64,000 nt of DNA from Cryptomeria japonica (lineage: Eukaryota > Streptophyta > Pinopsida > Cupressales > Cupressaceae): assembly GCF_030272615.1 (NCBI RefSeq), contig NC_081415.1, forward strand, positions 189,314,270-189,378,269, given 5' to 3'. Positions 34,110 through 45,800 of the stretch are shown here, piece by piece. A program made the translations under genes and the position numbers. The first letter of the stretch is position 1, and every line of letters begins with the position of its first letter. Below the pieces are notes generated by a model, which did no database searches, was not told the origin of the DNA, and was given only the letters and a program-made list of their open reading frames with translations.

Positions 34110-36168
34110 TTTCGCCTTGGACCCTCTGGAAGGGTCAGGAGTGAAATTTGCATTCCTGGCTAACTTAGACCTCTTTTCAACATTACCTCACAACCAGCTC
34201 CTCGCCTGGCCCAAACAAGGTGAAAAATAGGAGTTTCAAAAGATTTTGCCTTGGACCCTCTGGAAGGGTCAGGAGCGAATTTTGTATTCCAGGATGATTT
34301 TATCACTTGTTTACTCCAAAACTCCTCCCAAGGCAAACATATGATAGTTTTCCTTCCTCCAGAGCCTAGGGATCCATGCTTTGACCTTTATCATGAGCAA
34401 TCTGAGTGAAATTGGGAATTTCGCTCTGGACCCTTTGGAAGGGTCAAGAGCGAAATTCCTGATTTGCTTGTTCACCTTCACCAAGGTCTATCTTTCTTCA
34501 CTTTCTAGACTTGGACTTTCATCCTTGGATCCTTCTCCCATGTTTGCCACATTTAGTTTGACTTCAAAATGGCCAAAAAAGAGAATTTTGCTAGAAATCA
34601 TGGCCAGGGATAGGACCTATAATTAATTTCGCCCTGGACCCTTTGGAAGGGTCAGGAGCGAATTTCTTCCTCTAGCTCAAAATTCGCACTTTTGATGGTC
34701 AAACATTTTTCCAAGGCATTCCAAACGACCTCTCTCACCCTAGTCTAGGCCTGACTTAGCACAAAATTTGGAGAAAAGGATGGTTTTAGAGTTTTTCGCT
34801 CTGGACCCTTTGGAAGGGTCAGGAGCGAAAATCTTGTTTTAGGCTCATTTCCTCATTCTTTCAACTCCAATCCACCCCCAAGACCAAGGATACATCGCCT
34901 CACACCCATTCAAGTCATAAAAACCAAAAACTTAACTTTGTCTTGCCAAGAAAATAGGTGATCCTAGGATTTTCGCTATGGACCCTTTGGAAGGGTCAGG
35001 AGCGAAAATCATGATTTGGCTCAAAATTTGCATTCTTGGTGATCAAGAGTCCTTCCAAGGCAATCCAAACAACTTCTCTCACCCTTGTCCAGGCTTGACC
35101 TCACTCAAATTTTGGAAGAAAAAATGGTTTTTAAGGTTTTCGCTATGAACCCTTTGGAAGGGTCAGGAGAGAAAATCATGATTTGAGCTTCTTCATTCAT
35201 CCTTTCAACTTGAATCAACCTCAAAAGGCAAGAAAACACCTCTCCTCACTCACTTGAGCTATAAAAACCCAAATTTGACTTGATTTTGCTAGGAAAATAA
35301 GTGATTTTAGGAATTTCGCTCTGGACCCTTTGGAAGGGTCAGGAGCGAAATTCACTATTTGGCTCAATTCCTTCAAATTTGATAATCATTGATAAGTCAA
35401 AGTCATTCCTAAGGACCTCTACCATCAAAACTCACCTTAGTCTGCACTAGGCTTGGCACAAAATTGGGAAAAATTGAGAAAATTCGCTCTAGACCCTTTG
35501 GAAGGGTCAGGAGCGAAAATCTCATTCTTGACTTGATCCTTCATCTTTTCAATCTCATTCCTCTTTACAAGATAAATTTCATCATTTCTCATCCAAGGAA
35601 CAAAGTCTTAAGCCTAAGCAAGGTCAAAAAAGTAGGCTTGGAAGGGTCAGGAGCGGAATTCACTATTTGGCTCAAAATCCTCACTCTTCAACGCTTCAAA
35701 CATTCTCAAAGGCAAAAAACATGTCCAATCTTCCTTTCATGATGCCTTGGATGTCAAAATTTGGTCAAACAAGGAAGGGAATGAGGTCTAGGAGGATTTT
35801 CGCTCTGGACCCTTTGGAAGGGTCAGGAGCGAAAATCACAATTTGGGCTTGATTGTTCATTTTTCAAACTTCAATTTTCTCCTGGAGGCAAATATAGATC
35901 GTTTTCCACTTGAGGAACCAGGTTTTAAGCCCATTCAAGGTAGCAAATGAGGTTTATAGTGAATTTCGCTCTGGACCCTTTGGAAGGGTTAGGAGCGAAA
36001 TTCACATTTAGGCTCAAATCTTGATTTCATTTCTCACATTTCTCCATCCAAACAAGTGTTTTGCCCTCAAAAATGCCTGGGAACGAGTTGGTTCTAAGTT
36101 TGGGTCAAACTAGAATGTCTTATGGAGAATTTCGCTCTAAACCCTTTGGAAGGGTCAGGAGCGAAATT
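34110..36168 (+). repeat. Array of 13 hairpin units, period ~170 bp (copy H)
   Basis: Each unit has outer arms TTTCGCTC and GAGCGAAA and inner arms GGACCCTT and AAGGGTC around a TGG loop, i.e. a ~37-nt inverted repeat with one G/A mismatch. Units begin near 34110, 34243, 34420, 34628, 34794, 34970, 35137, 35316, 35480, 35636 (left arm lost), 35799, 35963 and 36130. Spacers of ~130 bp are much less conserved than the hairpins. Confidence 0.9.
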
Positions 36169-36738
36169 TGACATTTTGGTCTCTCCGTCAGGATTCATGT
36201 ATGGAATATAACATTTAAGTATTATATTCCATATATACTGTCAGGATGTTTGAGAGTGGTTTCGGACCTCCAGGAGTTATAATGCCAAATCTAGTTTTTG
36301 GAGGATTCTTCAGTTTTCCAGACTTAGTCAAATTTCAGGATCAGGATGACATTCCAAACAGCCAAATTTCAGGACATTTGAAGATCAGGATGACATTTCA
36401 GACTTCATCACTCACCCACTTGACCTAACTTAGACCTTCAAATAGGATTTTCACTCACCAAGCATCATTGACCCCCTCAAACTCAAACAAGACGTAACTA
36501 GCAACAAGAGCAAAACCTTGTCCTAAGGAAGACTTTCAAAGATGGCCCTAACTCTGGGGCCTTGTGGACTCACCCTGGGTCAAGCAAAGCCTGCAATCCA
36601 ACAATCCCCTCGACAACACTCATCCTGCAAAGGCTAACAAACAAAACCCTAAAAGACCTAGAAAACAAAACCCAGAAAGCAAAAAGTAGGGGTCCCCATT
36701 TGCAATGGGGCGATGTGTGAATACGTCACAATAGATCC

Positions 36739-36960
36739 CTAAACTAATCCTTAGATCTCCTTGTGATATCTTAAGCTGTGCAACTATGATATCATTCTCT
36801 GTCTTTAATTCAATGTGAGTTATCTCGAGCAATGATTGTAAATTTGCAAGGTTTGAAATTTTTAGACAAGTTTTTTACTCATCAATTGTAATTGTAAGAA
36901 CTGCTTTGGTTGGTCCTATGGATATTTCTTCGACACAAAGCAAGGGTGAACTTCCCATAT
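36739..36960 (-). pseudogene. Coding fragment of element C
   Basis: Minus-strand frame with SLLEITHIELKTEND and IIVAQLKISQGDLRISLG, preceded by a stop-containing stretch (EEISIGPTKAVLTITIDE). It is hydrophilic and helical; no domain is recognised. It lies beside the GATCC duplication of solo LTR H and would continue at 32550. Confidence 0.35.
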
Positions 36961-37081
36961 ATTGAGAAGAGAATTAGAAGCATGACACACATCTATGACC
37001 TTAAATGCAATTCATATCTCTTTTGGTTTACTCTAGTTATTCTCATATCTAGAACATATTAGGTATGAACCAAACATGGAG

Positions 37082-37289
37082 CATACACATAAAAACACGG
37101 AGAATACACATGAATATATGTAGACACGGAACATACACATAAATATATGAATTGTTAGATTCCTTCTCTTTGACTAGAATGCATCCATACACATAAAAAC
37201 ACGGAGAATACACATGAATATACGTAGACATAGAACATACACATAAATATATGAATTGTTAGATTCCTTCTCTTTGACTAGAATGCATC
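37082..37289. repeat. 104-bp tandem duplication
   Basis: Two almost identical units, starting catacacataaaaacacgg at 37082 and 37186 and ending 'gactagaatgcatc'. The few differences imply a recent duplication. Confidence 0.9.
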
Positions 37290-37419
37290 CATAGATTACC
37301 CTAGTACTCCAAACACATTAGGGTTTGGGGAATGAAACACGATAGGTCCACCCAAAGCCATTCCCATAATAATCCCAAGAACGTGCAATCATCCAATCAT
37401 GGCAACTTGCCTCTTATCC

Positions 37420-37620
37420 CACAAGCGGCAGGAACGTCCAACTATGACCAGTTCCATCCCTTGGGGTAATCATTATTCCACAATTGGCAAGGATGTCCAA
37501 CTATGACTAGTTCCATCCCTTAGGGTAATCTAACTTGCTTCTTATCCCACAAGCAGTAGGAATGTCCAACTATGACCAGTTCGATCCCTTGGGGTAATCT
37601 AACTTGCTTCTTGTCTAAAG
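37420..37620. repeat. ~65-bp tandem repeat, three units
   Basis: Three units containing 'gtccaactatgac' then 'agttc' and 'atcccttggggtaat', separated by 'cttgcttcttatcccac'. Confidence 0.8.
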
Positions 37621-40000
37621 ATCCTCATATGTATTCTATCCATTCCATTATCTTCTTCTGAATGTCCACATCAATGGATGATGAACAATCACATTTGAAT
37701 CAACATGCTCTTCTCTTCAAATCTGCCTATATAAATGATCTTCTTGTAGATATAATGCTCTTAGTTGTCCTCATAAATCTGCCATAGACTTCTCAAAATA
37801 TTCTCTTCAAAATGATTCATAATTCTGCTCCAAAGTCTTCTTTATCTTTGCATGAAATCCTCTTCACAACATATGTCTAATTGTGATGTCGTCTTCCTAA
37901 TTTGCCCTAAAATCACAATTGCAACGAATTAGGGTTAGGGTTACATCTTACAAACATATATCTCTGAATAATAGGATCCTTGATTTTTAGTCCTGCAATC
38001 ACAACATGAACAACATATGCACACACACACACACATATGCAATTGTAAACATCATTCGTGAATAAATCTATGGTTCTAGTAAGGAAATTGTATATTCATC
38101 ATTTCACAGGAAGTCTGATTTGTATGCGAATCTCAGTCGTAGAAGATATGGAGTAAGGAGGCATGGTAGGGTGCCCTAAGACAGCTGTTCTTTCCCTTCA
38201 TGCAATCCTTCTCCACACACCCATGGCTGGAGATCCTTATGTTCATTAACAGTCCCTCAACGTAGGGGTTGGAAGGGAAATGGCAATAGTGTTCCCTTAG
38301 CTGTTCTCTCCCTTTCATAGTGTAGTATGGTGCCCTAATAGCTGTTCTCCCTAATTGCAGATTTCTTCCTTCCTTACCCTACTTGATGGATCATTGTAAT
38401 CATATCATTAAATGCATAGATGTTTAGATCAGATAATTAAATGTGCATACAATTGATACAATTATACATCGAATATTCACATCTACATATATGGTGTATG
38501 GATAAATATTGTATTCATATCTGCATACCACAGTAATTTTATTATACCAATCAGTCTGCTGTGAGGAATTCTGCTGATGCTGGAGAGCCAGATCAGCTCC
38601 CTGCTGTGTTTGAAGTTATGTTTTTTGTCTTAGTCGATGTTGAGATCTTTGATTGCTATTTTTTAGAAGTTGTAGTTTTCAATTGATTGATGATCAATGG
38701 TGGCTTTCTCTATCACCCCGTCCTCCCTTCTTATATCTTCTTCCATCACTAAAGGGATGTATCATTTGGGGGTGAACCTTCCCTTTGAAGGGCGGTGTCT
38801 CCTCTTAACTCTTAATCGCTGCTCCTTACTATTTGTTGCCTTAACAAATCATTTGCTGTCTAATCCATCATCCTAATGGGTTGCACTTGCTGCTTTCTTC
38901 CTTAACAAGTGGTGATTACTCTTGCTCTCTCCTTTGCATGGTAATGATACCTAATAAATCGCTGAACCAAATGCATGTGATGTCTTCTGTTCCTTTTATT
39001 AATTTCATTCAGGTTATTGCAGATATGTATTCACTATAGAGGGCATGACACTAATATTATTGATCTTCTCTTAGATCTATTCTTCTTTAAATAACATTTG
39101 CTGCATTCTCACATGTATTTTCTTCTTTAGAAATCTGCTCATAAGTCCTCTGCTCTAAACTGGCTTATACGTCTGTTCTAATTGTGCTGTATATTTTCAT
39201 TAGATCTGCATATGAACATCCTTTCATTCTTCTTTCTACCAATTAATACTCATAACTCTTCCATAGCTCTGTTCATATATCTTATCTTTCTTCAGTTGCT
39301 TGTGTATGTCATTCATCTCCTCCTCTAAACACTTGCCCACAGACATCTCAATCATACTTCATAATCTCTTTATATGTCTTCTTCCTTTATCTTGAAAAGA
39401 GTGTGACTCTTTCTAAGAGCCATACCTTTATGTATATTTTCATTTTAATAAACAAATTACATCATTGTAAAATAAATCTTAACTCTTGAAGAAATTCTCT
39501 TTAACAAGTCTTTTATTATATTTGCCAATATATTAATAGATCTCATAGATTGCTCCCTTTCTTCCCTTCATGAATCGAATGAATATTTAATTACTTTGAT
39601 ATAAATTACACTCCTTTGAACTTGGCTCTTATGTTTATTGTTGCTTTTAAACTTTGCTTATTAATCAAAGTGCTACTTTTACAAGATGTAGCTGCCGCTC
39701 TTAACAAATGTTTTGTCATCCCTTCTATCATGAGCACCACCTTAATATATATTGCTGCCTTTAATGATGTTTATTAAATAAAGTTTCCATTCCTTATGAA
39801 TTCACCAATCCTTATGAAATGAATCACTTATACTATTTGCTGTTTACATAAGCATAATATTTTCCTTGATACAAGTTGCTTCTGTTGTTTGCGTGATCAC
39901 TGTAGGTTGTATTACTGTTCAAATATTTCCCTTGTTAGAGTCCTTAAAGTCTTTTGACTAATTTGCATCAACTACTGTTCGTCCCTCAGGCTGGCAGGAA
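37621..40000. other. Interior of element C, no gene seen
   Basis: Pyrimidine-rich, AT-rich sequence with many ATCTGCTC/ATCTGCCAT-type words like those in the element's LTRs. A pair of 'gtgccctaa...agctgttct' units lies at 38168-38360. No coding domain is recognised. Confidence 0.4.
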
Positions 40001-40016
40001 TGTTGCTCTGATACCA
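40001..40016 (-). promoter_or_regulatory. Primer-binding site (tRNA-iMet) of element C
   Basis: TGGTATCAGAGCAACA on the minus strand, two bases inside the 5' LTR (40019). Standard plant tRNA-iMet complement. Confidence 0.88.
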
Positions 40017-40545
40017 CTTGTAATGTCTCCTTTTGTAAATGCCCTAGTTTTTGCCCAGATCACTTGACCAATGTTCAAGGGCCGTATGCCTTAATCTGAC
40101 TATCTTATATCAAGACTTTTCTTCTTCCTAAGATCTGTTTATACAGTTTCTTAAAGTCCGCTCATAAAATCTGATTTCAATAACTTCAGATCTGCTTATA
40201 AGTTTGCTAATAATTCTGCAATAATTTGCCTTAATATCTGATCATAAATCCACCTCAGACCTGCCCTAAGGTCTTCTCTATATCTGCTCTAAATCAGGAG
40301 TAATATTCCTTTTTTTCCACCTCCCCTTCACTTCTCCTCTTATACTTGTTTTATACCCGATCATACCCCTTCACCAAGGGATGTGACTCTTCCCAAGATG
40401 GGCGATCCATTCAAGAGGGGTTGGCCCTTGCAAAAACAAATATATTTTTTTTGTAATTTAAATGTCTAGGAGGGCGCTAAAACTCCAATGGCCGGCCCAT
40501 GTTAAATGAATTTATTTCTTTTCCCCTTGAGTGCAGTCAGCCCTT

Positions 40546-42524
40546 TGTACTGTCCCTTACTAGGTTTAGGCCTGTTTTAACCATAATTAATCTATTTCAA
40601 TATACTTATGACTTAAACTAAATTGATTAGGAGACAAATCTATTTTAACATGAATGAAATCTGAGATATCCATAGTTCAATTAATTTATCAGTTATTAAT
40701 AAGTAAATTGTTCATCTACCATACTAGATAATTAATTCTATCATACTAGATAATTAATTTTATCATCCATAATTCTTAATGCAAGTGTCAACCTTTGTTA
40801 CTACTTCAGTTCTAAGGAAGAAGAGGATGTTAATGTTACCAAAGCGCTTAGAGACCAAAATACAATAGGCTCCCTCAAAGTTTACGGATCCAAGCCCTTA
40901 CCCTATCTTGGGATCATGCCCTCAAAGTTTACGGGACGCTGATCCTTACCCTATCTTGGGAATCATCCTATTGATTGGATTTAGACTGCCCCTCTTTGGA
41001 AACAATTCAGTCCCTTCTTCTTAGGTATTAACAGAAATAACAACAATTAGACTATAAGTATACTAACTTCTCATGTATTATGAATATATATGAAATTAAG
41101 TATGACTGTGATACATATTGCAGTCCATATTAATATTACTATTAAATTCTGCATAAGAACATTATCAGGCTTCATATATTAAGCATACATATTAAACCCC
41201 CATGCATACCACCAAGAACAAAGATGCTACTGCCTGTAAGTTGTAACTTAATTACAGTTCTGATCTGATCCAATCCATGGTGATGTTACCAGATGCTTTG
41301 ATTCCTTTCCTTTATATCTCTCAATGTGAGGGACAGGTCACACCTCTTCATCATGCATGCCCTCTGGCAAGAGACACACCTTTTCACCATTAGCACCTTT
41401 TGAAAGAGTGCAACTCTTCATTATTTATGCCCTTTGAAAGGGACACTACCTTTCATAATCAGATCTGCACTTCTTATTTAAATCAGATGTGCACTTCTGA
41501 TTTTCAAATTATCCCCCTCTCAAATGAGGTTCTCTTCTCCCTTTTATATCTCATTGCTGAGGGAGTCACAACTTTTCCTTCCATGTCTTTTGACCATTCA
41601 TTAACTTAATTAAATTTTAATTATTTAATTAGATTCTTTTATATTTTAATTTAATTTTTAAATATTTAAATCTTATTATTATTAAATTCTATTTCAAAGT
41701 GGGATATCATGATTACCTGGAAGTGCATTTCTGGCCTTAAGGCACACGTTCTGGAAACTAAAACCGTTTCAGGGACTTGGGGACAGCCGGAAACGTTTCC
41801 AAGCTGTACCCGATCCCTGAAATTTTTTGGAAACCGTCCCAGAAACTTGGAAACGGTCAACACTTTTTCCGCGGACCGTTGACCATCCTTGGGACGGTTG
41901 GGGATGCCCAAGCTGTCCCCTAACCTTCTCGGGACGGATAGTCGTTTCGGGCAGTAGGGACAATTAAAAAACATTTTTTTTTATAAAAAATATTTTTCAG
42001 TTTTCAGACGTTGCCGTTAAAATTTTTTAATGAAAGAAAGCAATTAATTTTGTTTTAAGAAAATCCCTGATCGCAGTGAGTAATTTTTTTTTTTGATTTT
42101 TAATAATTAATAATTATTAATAAATAATAAATATTATAATAATTTACAAAGTGTCAAACACAGTAAGCGATTAATTTTTTAATATTTTTTTTACACAGTT
42201 TCGTTTCCGTTTCGCTATATTTCAATATAATATAATGTCGATATACTATATGAGATCAATATAGTATTATATCGATATCATATATGATATCTATATAATA
42301 CTATATTGATATCATAATGCTTTCCCAAACAAAAAAAAGAACATTGCTTGGCGGATGGGAGGAGTTCATGGCAGCGCTCAGGAAAATAAAAAAAATACTG
42401 GTGAAAATATGAAGTCAGAGACTCAGAAGTGAAAGGGTTATTAGAATTAGAATTAGAATCAAGACTCTAATTTATAAATGTTATTATGTTGCTATGATGA
42501 ATGTTGATTGTGTTACAATGTTAG

Positions 42525-42576
<52 letters not shown>

Positions 42577-42685
42577 GTATAGCCGTCCCTTGCCATCCCT
42601 TGTTCTAGGAAAAAAAAAAGTCCCGGAAACCCGTTTCCCCATCCCCCCATCCCGAAAACTCAGGGTAACATAGGGGGTCATTACA
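40546..42685. mobile_element. Insertion D (2.14 kb), probable solo LTR
   Basis: TGTACTGTCCC at the left and GGGTCATTACA at the right, flanked by CCCTT (40541-40545 and 42686-42690). The LTR of element C is continuous across it. No coding sequence. It contains a ~50-bp tandem pair (40869-40975, 'ccctcaaagtttacgg'), G/C-richer blocks with repeated ggaaac/gggac words (41750-41960 and 42580-42660) and an AT microsatellite. Confidence 0.7.
42527..42574. repeat. (AT)n microsatellite
   Basis: About 23 uninterrupted AT units. Confidence 0.95.
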
Positions 42686-42805
42686 CCCTTGTAAAACAAA
42701 ATCATTTGTATTTATGTTAAATATCAAACAGGTCTGCCCTCCTTTGATTGTTATCTCCTTAGTTTAGTATTAATAGAAGTTGCGTTCTAATTCAGGTGCA
42801 TGACA

Positions 42806-42810
42806 TCAAA
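42806..42810. other. Target-site duplication TCAAA (right)
   Basis: Pairs with 31860-31864. Confidence 0.85.
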
Positions 42811-43261
42811 CAGTCAACTAGGGAGTTACATTGTATTCCAAGAGGAGTTACTTTTAGAGGAGGGGGCATGGGTCTAATTTGGACCAGTTCAATGAAGACT
42901 TGGTTCATGGTTTTGGTAAACCAGTGATGGTTTCCTTGCTCTCCTTTGCCTTTAAGGGCATTGGAAGGAGATTGTACGATCATGTAGAGTTTTGCTGCCA
43001 AGATTCCTTCAGATATAGAGTGTTAATCTCTCGAGGAAGCATTAGACCCTATGAATGTATTGTAACACTTTTTGAAGACTACTATATTGGATGTACATTT
43101 TTCGTGGTTTTTTTCCCAAGGTATTTCTTATTTTCTCTCGCAATTTCTCATTTATGTTTCTTTCTTGTGTTGTTACTTTGCTGGAATATTTTTTTTTGAT
43201 ATACTTGGATTGTTCCCCTTGCTGGATCAAGTAGGAATTAGTTTCATTTCCTTTCAAAGTT

Positions 43262-43600
43262 GTCTTTGATGGTTCAAAGGAGATACTCTTGGTTGCTAAG
43301 AGTTGAATCAACGCCTTGTACCTTGGAACTCCACAACAAGTAGGAAGTGAGTGATGTTGGAGGTTAGCAACACAACTTCTTATGTTGTCTTCTTGGTAGA
43401 AGAATGATAGAAGGTTTTGTAACACCATTTTGCATGGGGTAGCCATATAACCCATTGAGTACGCTGTTACGAAGCAAAGGAACATAAATAAGTATCCAAG
43501 CATTTATATACTACTTTTGTTTGACCATTAGTTTGTGGGTGATTTGTCAAGCTCATTTTAGTTGAATTCCCTATAGCTTGAACCATACAATCAAATAGCT
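43262..43600 (-). pseudogene. Integrase core of the chromodomain element
   Basis: In minus sense TNHPQTNGQTKVVYKCLDTY is the conserved region around the catalytic Glu of Gypsy integrase (usually HPQTDGQTE); here the Glu position is Lys. It is followed by TQWVIWLPHAKWCYKTFYHS and ends at TIKDN beside the AAGTT duplication. Several frameshifts. It continues at 29747 once element A is removed. Confidence 0.75.
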
Positions 43601-43639
43601 TTCTCGGGTATATCTCAACAAACTAAAAGAGAAAGATAT

Positions 43640-44753
43640 TTTAATGTCTTGGGATAATATCGTGAAAATATCAAGAACCAAAAAGCATAGAAAAAAGAAG
43701 AAGAATTTGCTAAAAAAGAAGAAACAGTTGATGTTTTTAATATTTTTAGTCATCCTAATTACATAGAGAGTGAAAGAGAGAAAAGTAAAGGAGAGGAACA
43801 ACATTAATTTGAATTATGGATTCTCTCATTATTTTGAAAATTTTTGTTTACAGTGCACATTGAACGGTGTGTTATTACATAGTTCCACTTCAAAGTTTGA
43901 GCCCTCAAAATCAATCTCAAATTACAAAATACAAATGTCAAGCTACAAAGTGATCAACCCGAGCCTCAAAAGAAGTTGATCCAACTTGTGTACCCATCCT
44001 TGCCTTCTTTCCCTTATTTTTTAAAAGAACTTCAATTGCTCGCTTCACTTGATAGGTGATATTGGGCGGATATTTATAGCAGCCTTTCACATCATGGCTT
44101 GACTACTTTACCAAATGCCATTTGAAATGAATAATCTCTCCATTTCACATAGTGTTGTAAAAATTGTGCTTCACTTTCTTTGTATCCTAAATTGATGTGT
44201 AGGATGTCCGTGCAAAATCTTTTTCATGTTGCATGATGACCAAATCTGAAAAAATAACTTACATTTAACCTTTGAAATTGTAGTGTTGTAAATTGTATCC
44301 TCATACAATTTCATATTGACTTAGGCATCACTTACTTGAGTGTTTCTGCCTTCTATGCCTTGATTATACTTGATTCTGCTCACACTAGTGCCATATTTGT
44401 GATCTCATTCTTTGCTTTGACTTCTGGACCTTGATTCAACTTAGATGGACTGGACCATGGCGCTAGGTGCCATAGTCCGGACCAAAAGGGCCCATTTTTG
44501 AACTCTCTAACGGTTGGAAATTGTTGAGTGGGAAATGGTTTTTCGATGTTGGCCTTCTTTTTAATTTTCAAAACATTTCATGAGGATAGGTATTAAAGCA
44601 AGTCTTATCCCCTCATTTGAAACATCTCTCAATTGTCTGTCATCAAGGAAATTTACTCCACAATTCAAATTCAAGTGAGCAAGCAATCAAGTGTCATTGG
44701 AGCAGCAAAGGAGAGGTCAAGTATGTAGATTTCAAGCATTCAAGATGGCATCC
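43640..44753. other. Stretch without recognisable genes
   Basis: AT-rich sequence between the integrase fragment and the giant LTR. Frames up to 77 codons are low-complexity Phe- or Lys-rich and look non-coding. It may be decayed chromodomain-element sequence. Confidence 0.35.
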
Positions 44754-45609
44754 TGTTGACGTGTATTTTATACACCATCATACACAGAATAAAATACCAA
44801 TAGGCATTTTATCCTCTCTTGAGAAAATAGTCTCTAACTGCTGAAGATTCGCATAAAGGATCAGTTAGGAAGACTCCAAGGTTCTGTTAGTAGGGTCTCT
44901 ACGTGTGGACAAGCTTCCAGCGGTATGATGTGATTTGCTGTTTCCTCCAAGGGGCCTTACGTATTCCGAAAGTTCAAGATTTTACTAAACTAAGAAGCTT
45001 TTCAAAAAATAACAAAAGGATAGGGTTTGAAAGAGGTCTAATCTAGTCTAATCCTAAGAATGACTTAGTATGGACGAGACTTGGCAAGATTCAACCAACT
45101 TCAATTTTGCCATAAGATAACAACTCAATTGAAATTAGTGCGATCTTCTAAGGTAACAAAATGATATTCAATGCATCAAAGATCAAAGACACTACCACGA
45201 AGGTACATATCCAAGATACAATAACGGTTGAAGATTAAGGGATTTAAGGTATTCTCCAGTCGACCACGCAAGGCGTTCCTACAATCAGCAAGAAGCTAGT
45301 GGTTTGGATTACGAATCCTACCAAAGATCAAGTCTCACACTATGTCCTTCAAATTAACACACTACTTTGATTGAGCATGATTCAAGTAGATCAAACAACC
45401 ATGAAGATAACCAAGAAAGTTGCAACAAAACACCATAACTTCAATATTTTATTGATTTCCAAGTCATCATGTACAACAATTGCTTGAATTTCTCTCTTCA
45501 AAACTCAATCTTGCTACAAAATAAAATTGCTTCTAACTCTAATCTCTCTAATCTCTATTCTCTCTTACATCAACTATTAACTATTACCAAATGAAATGAA
45601 AAATGGGGG

Positions 45610-45618
45610 TATAAATAG
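45610..45618 (+). promoter_or_regulatory. TATA box conserved in family L LTRs
   Basis: TATAAATAG, 856 bp after the LTR start. Equivalent boxes lie at 33439 (TATAA), 54780 (TATATAG) and 61895 (TATATAG), each 0.82-0.88 kb from its LTR start. This points to plus-strand transcription of the LTR. Confidence 0.65.
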
Positions 45619-45800
45619 CATCCCCAATTACAATGAAAGGTCCAGATTGAAAGTAGATCAACGGTCAAGATCATGACACCTAAACCCTAATTAGGGTTTG
45701 TTACAAATGGCCTCCTTTTACTGAACAATATTAAATACATAGCCAAATATTAAATTTGGCACAAAAACCTAGGAGACATAAACCAATGACAAATAAGATG

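Larger units (their letters stand above)
32556..36733 (+). mobile_element. Solo LTR H of giant-LTR family L (4.18 kb)
   Basis: Begins TGTTGATG and ends GTCACAATA (terminal CA mutated to TA), flanked by GATCC. It is colinear with 44754-52126 but lacks the long antisense ORF, which is replaced by a 30-bp minisatellite (33859-33960). The TATAA (33439-33443) lies 0.88 kb from the start. It carries 13 hairpin units (34110-36168) and the terminal palindrome CCCCATTTGCAATGGGG (36694-36710). Confidence 0.88.
31865..42805 (-). mobile_element. LTR retrotransposon C with tRNA-iMet primer site, itself interrupted twice
   Basis: LTRs TGTAATGTC...GCATGACA at 31865-32483 and 40019-42805 with TCAAA duplications. 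The primer site at 40001-40016 shows minus orientation. The 3' LTR pair is complicated by a 2.1-kb insertion (D) in the right LTR. The interior contains the 4.2-kb solo LTR H (32556-36733). Net own length is about 4.6 kb. Only a short tail of coding sequence (36739-36960 and 32484-32555) can be seen, so this is a non-autonomous or deleted copy. Confidence 0.85.
40019..42805 (-). repeat. 5' LTR of element C, interrupted by D
   Basis: LTR sequence runs 40019-40545 and resumes at 42686-42805. The break has CCCTT on both sides. Confidence 0.85.
29753..43256 (+). mobile_element. Probable ~780-bp solo LTR (element A), split by later insertions
   Basis: Bounded by TATTGGGACTAG (29753) and CATTTCCTTTCA (43256), flanked by AAGTT. 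Without the two nested insertions its own parts are 29753-29972, 31757-31864 and 42811-43256, about 775 bp. No coding capacity. The ends fit an LTR (TG mutated to TA at the left), but orientation and family are unknown. It could also be another small element with a 5-bp duplication. Confidence 0.5.
28831..43640 (-). mobile_element. Chromodomain Ty3/Gypsy element, interrupted and incomplete
   Basis: A minus-strand element with its 3' LTR at 28831-29246 and integrase C-terminus plus chromodomain at 29247-29747. The remainder of the integrase is displaced to 43262-43600 by an insertion flanked by AAGTT (29748-29752 and 43257-43261). The parts join in sense: KDN at 43262 meets NLTLTQNHIKQQ at 29747. 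No RT, protease, gag or 5' LTR can be recognised above 43640, so the element is truncated or further disrupted. Confidence 0.7.

Noticed and set aside
34110-36168. Regularly spaced palindromic repeats resembling a CRISPR array
   Set aside because: Spacing is ~170 bp, the spacers are related tandem-repeat sequence, there are no cas genes, and the context is a plant LTR.
42484-42705. 73-codon ORF with a Tyr-Ile repeat
   Set aside because: It is the translation of the (AT)n microsatellite.
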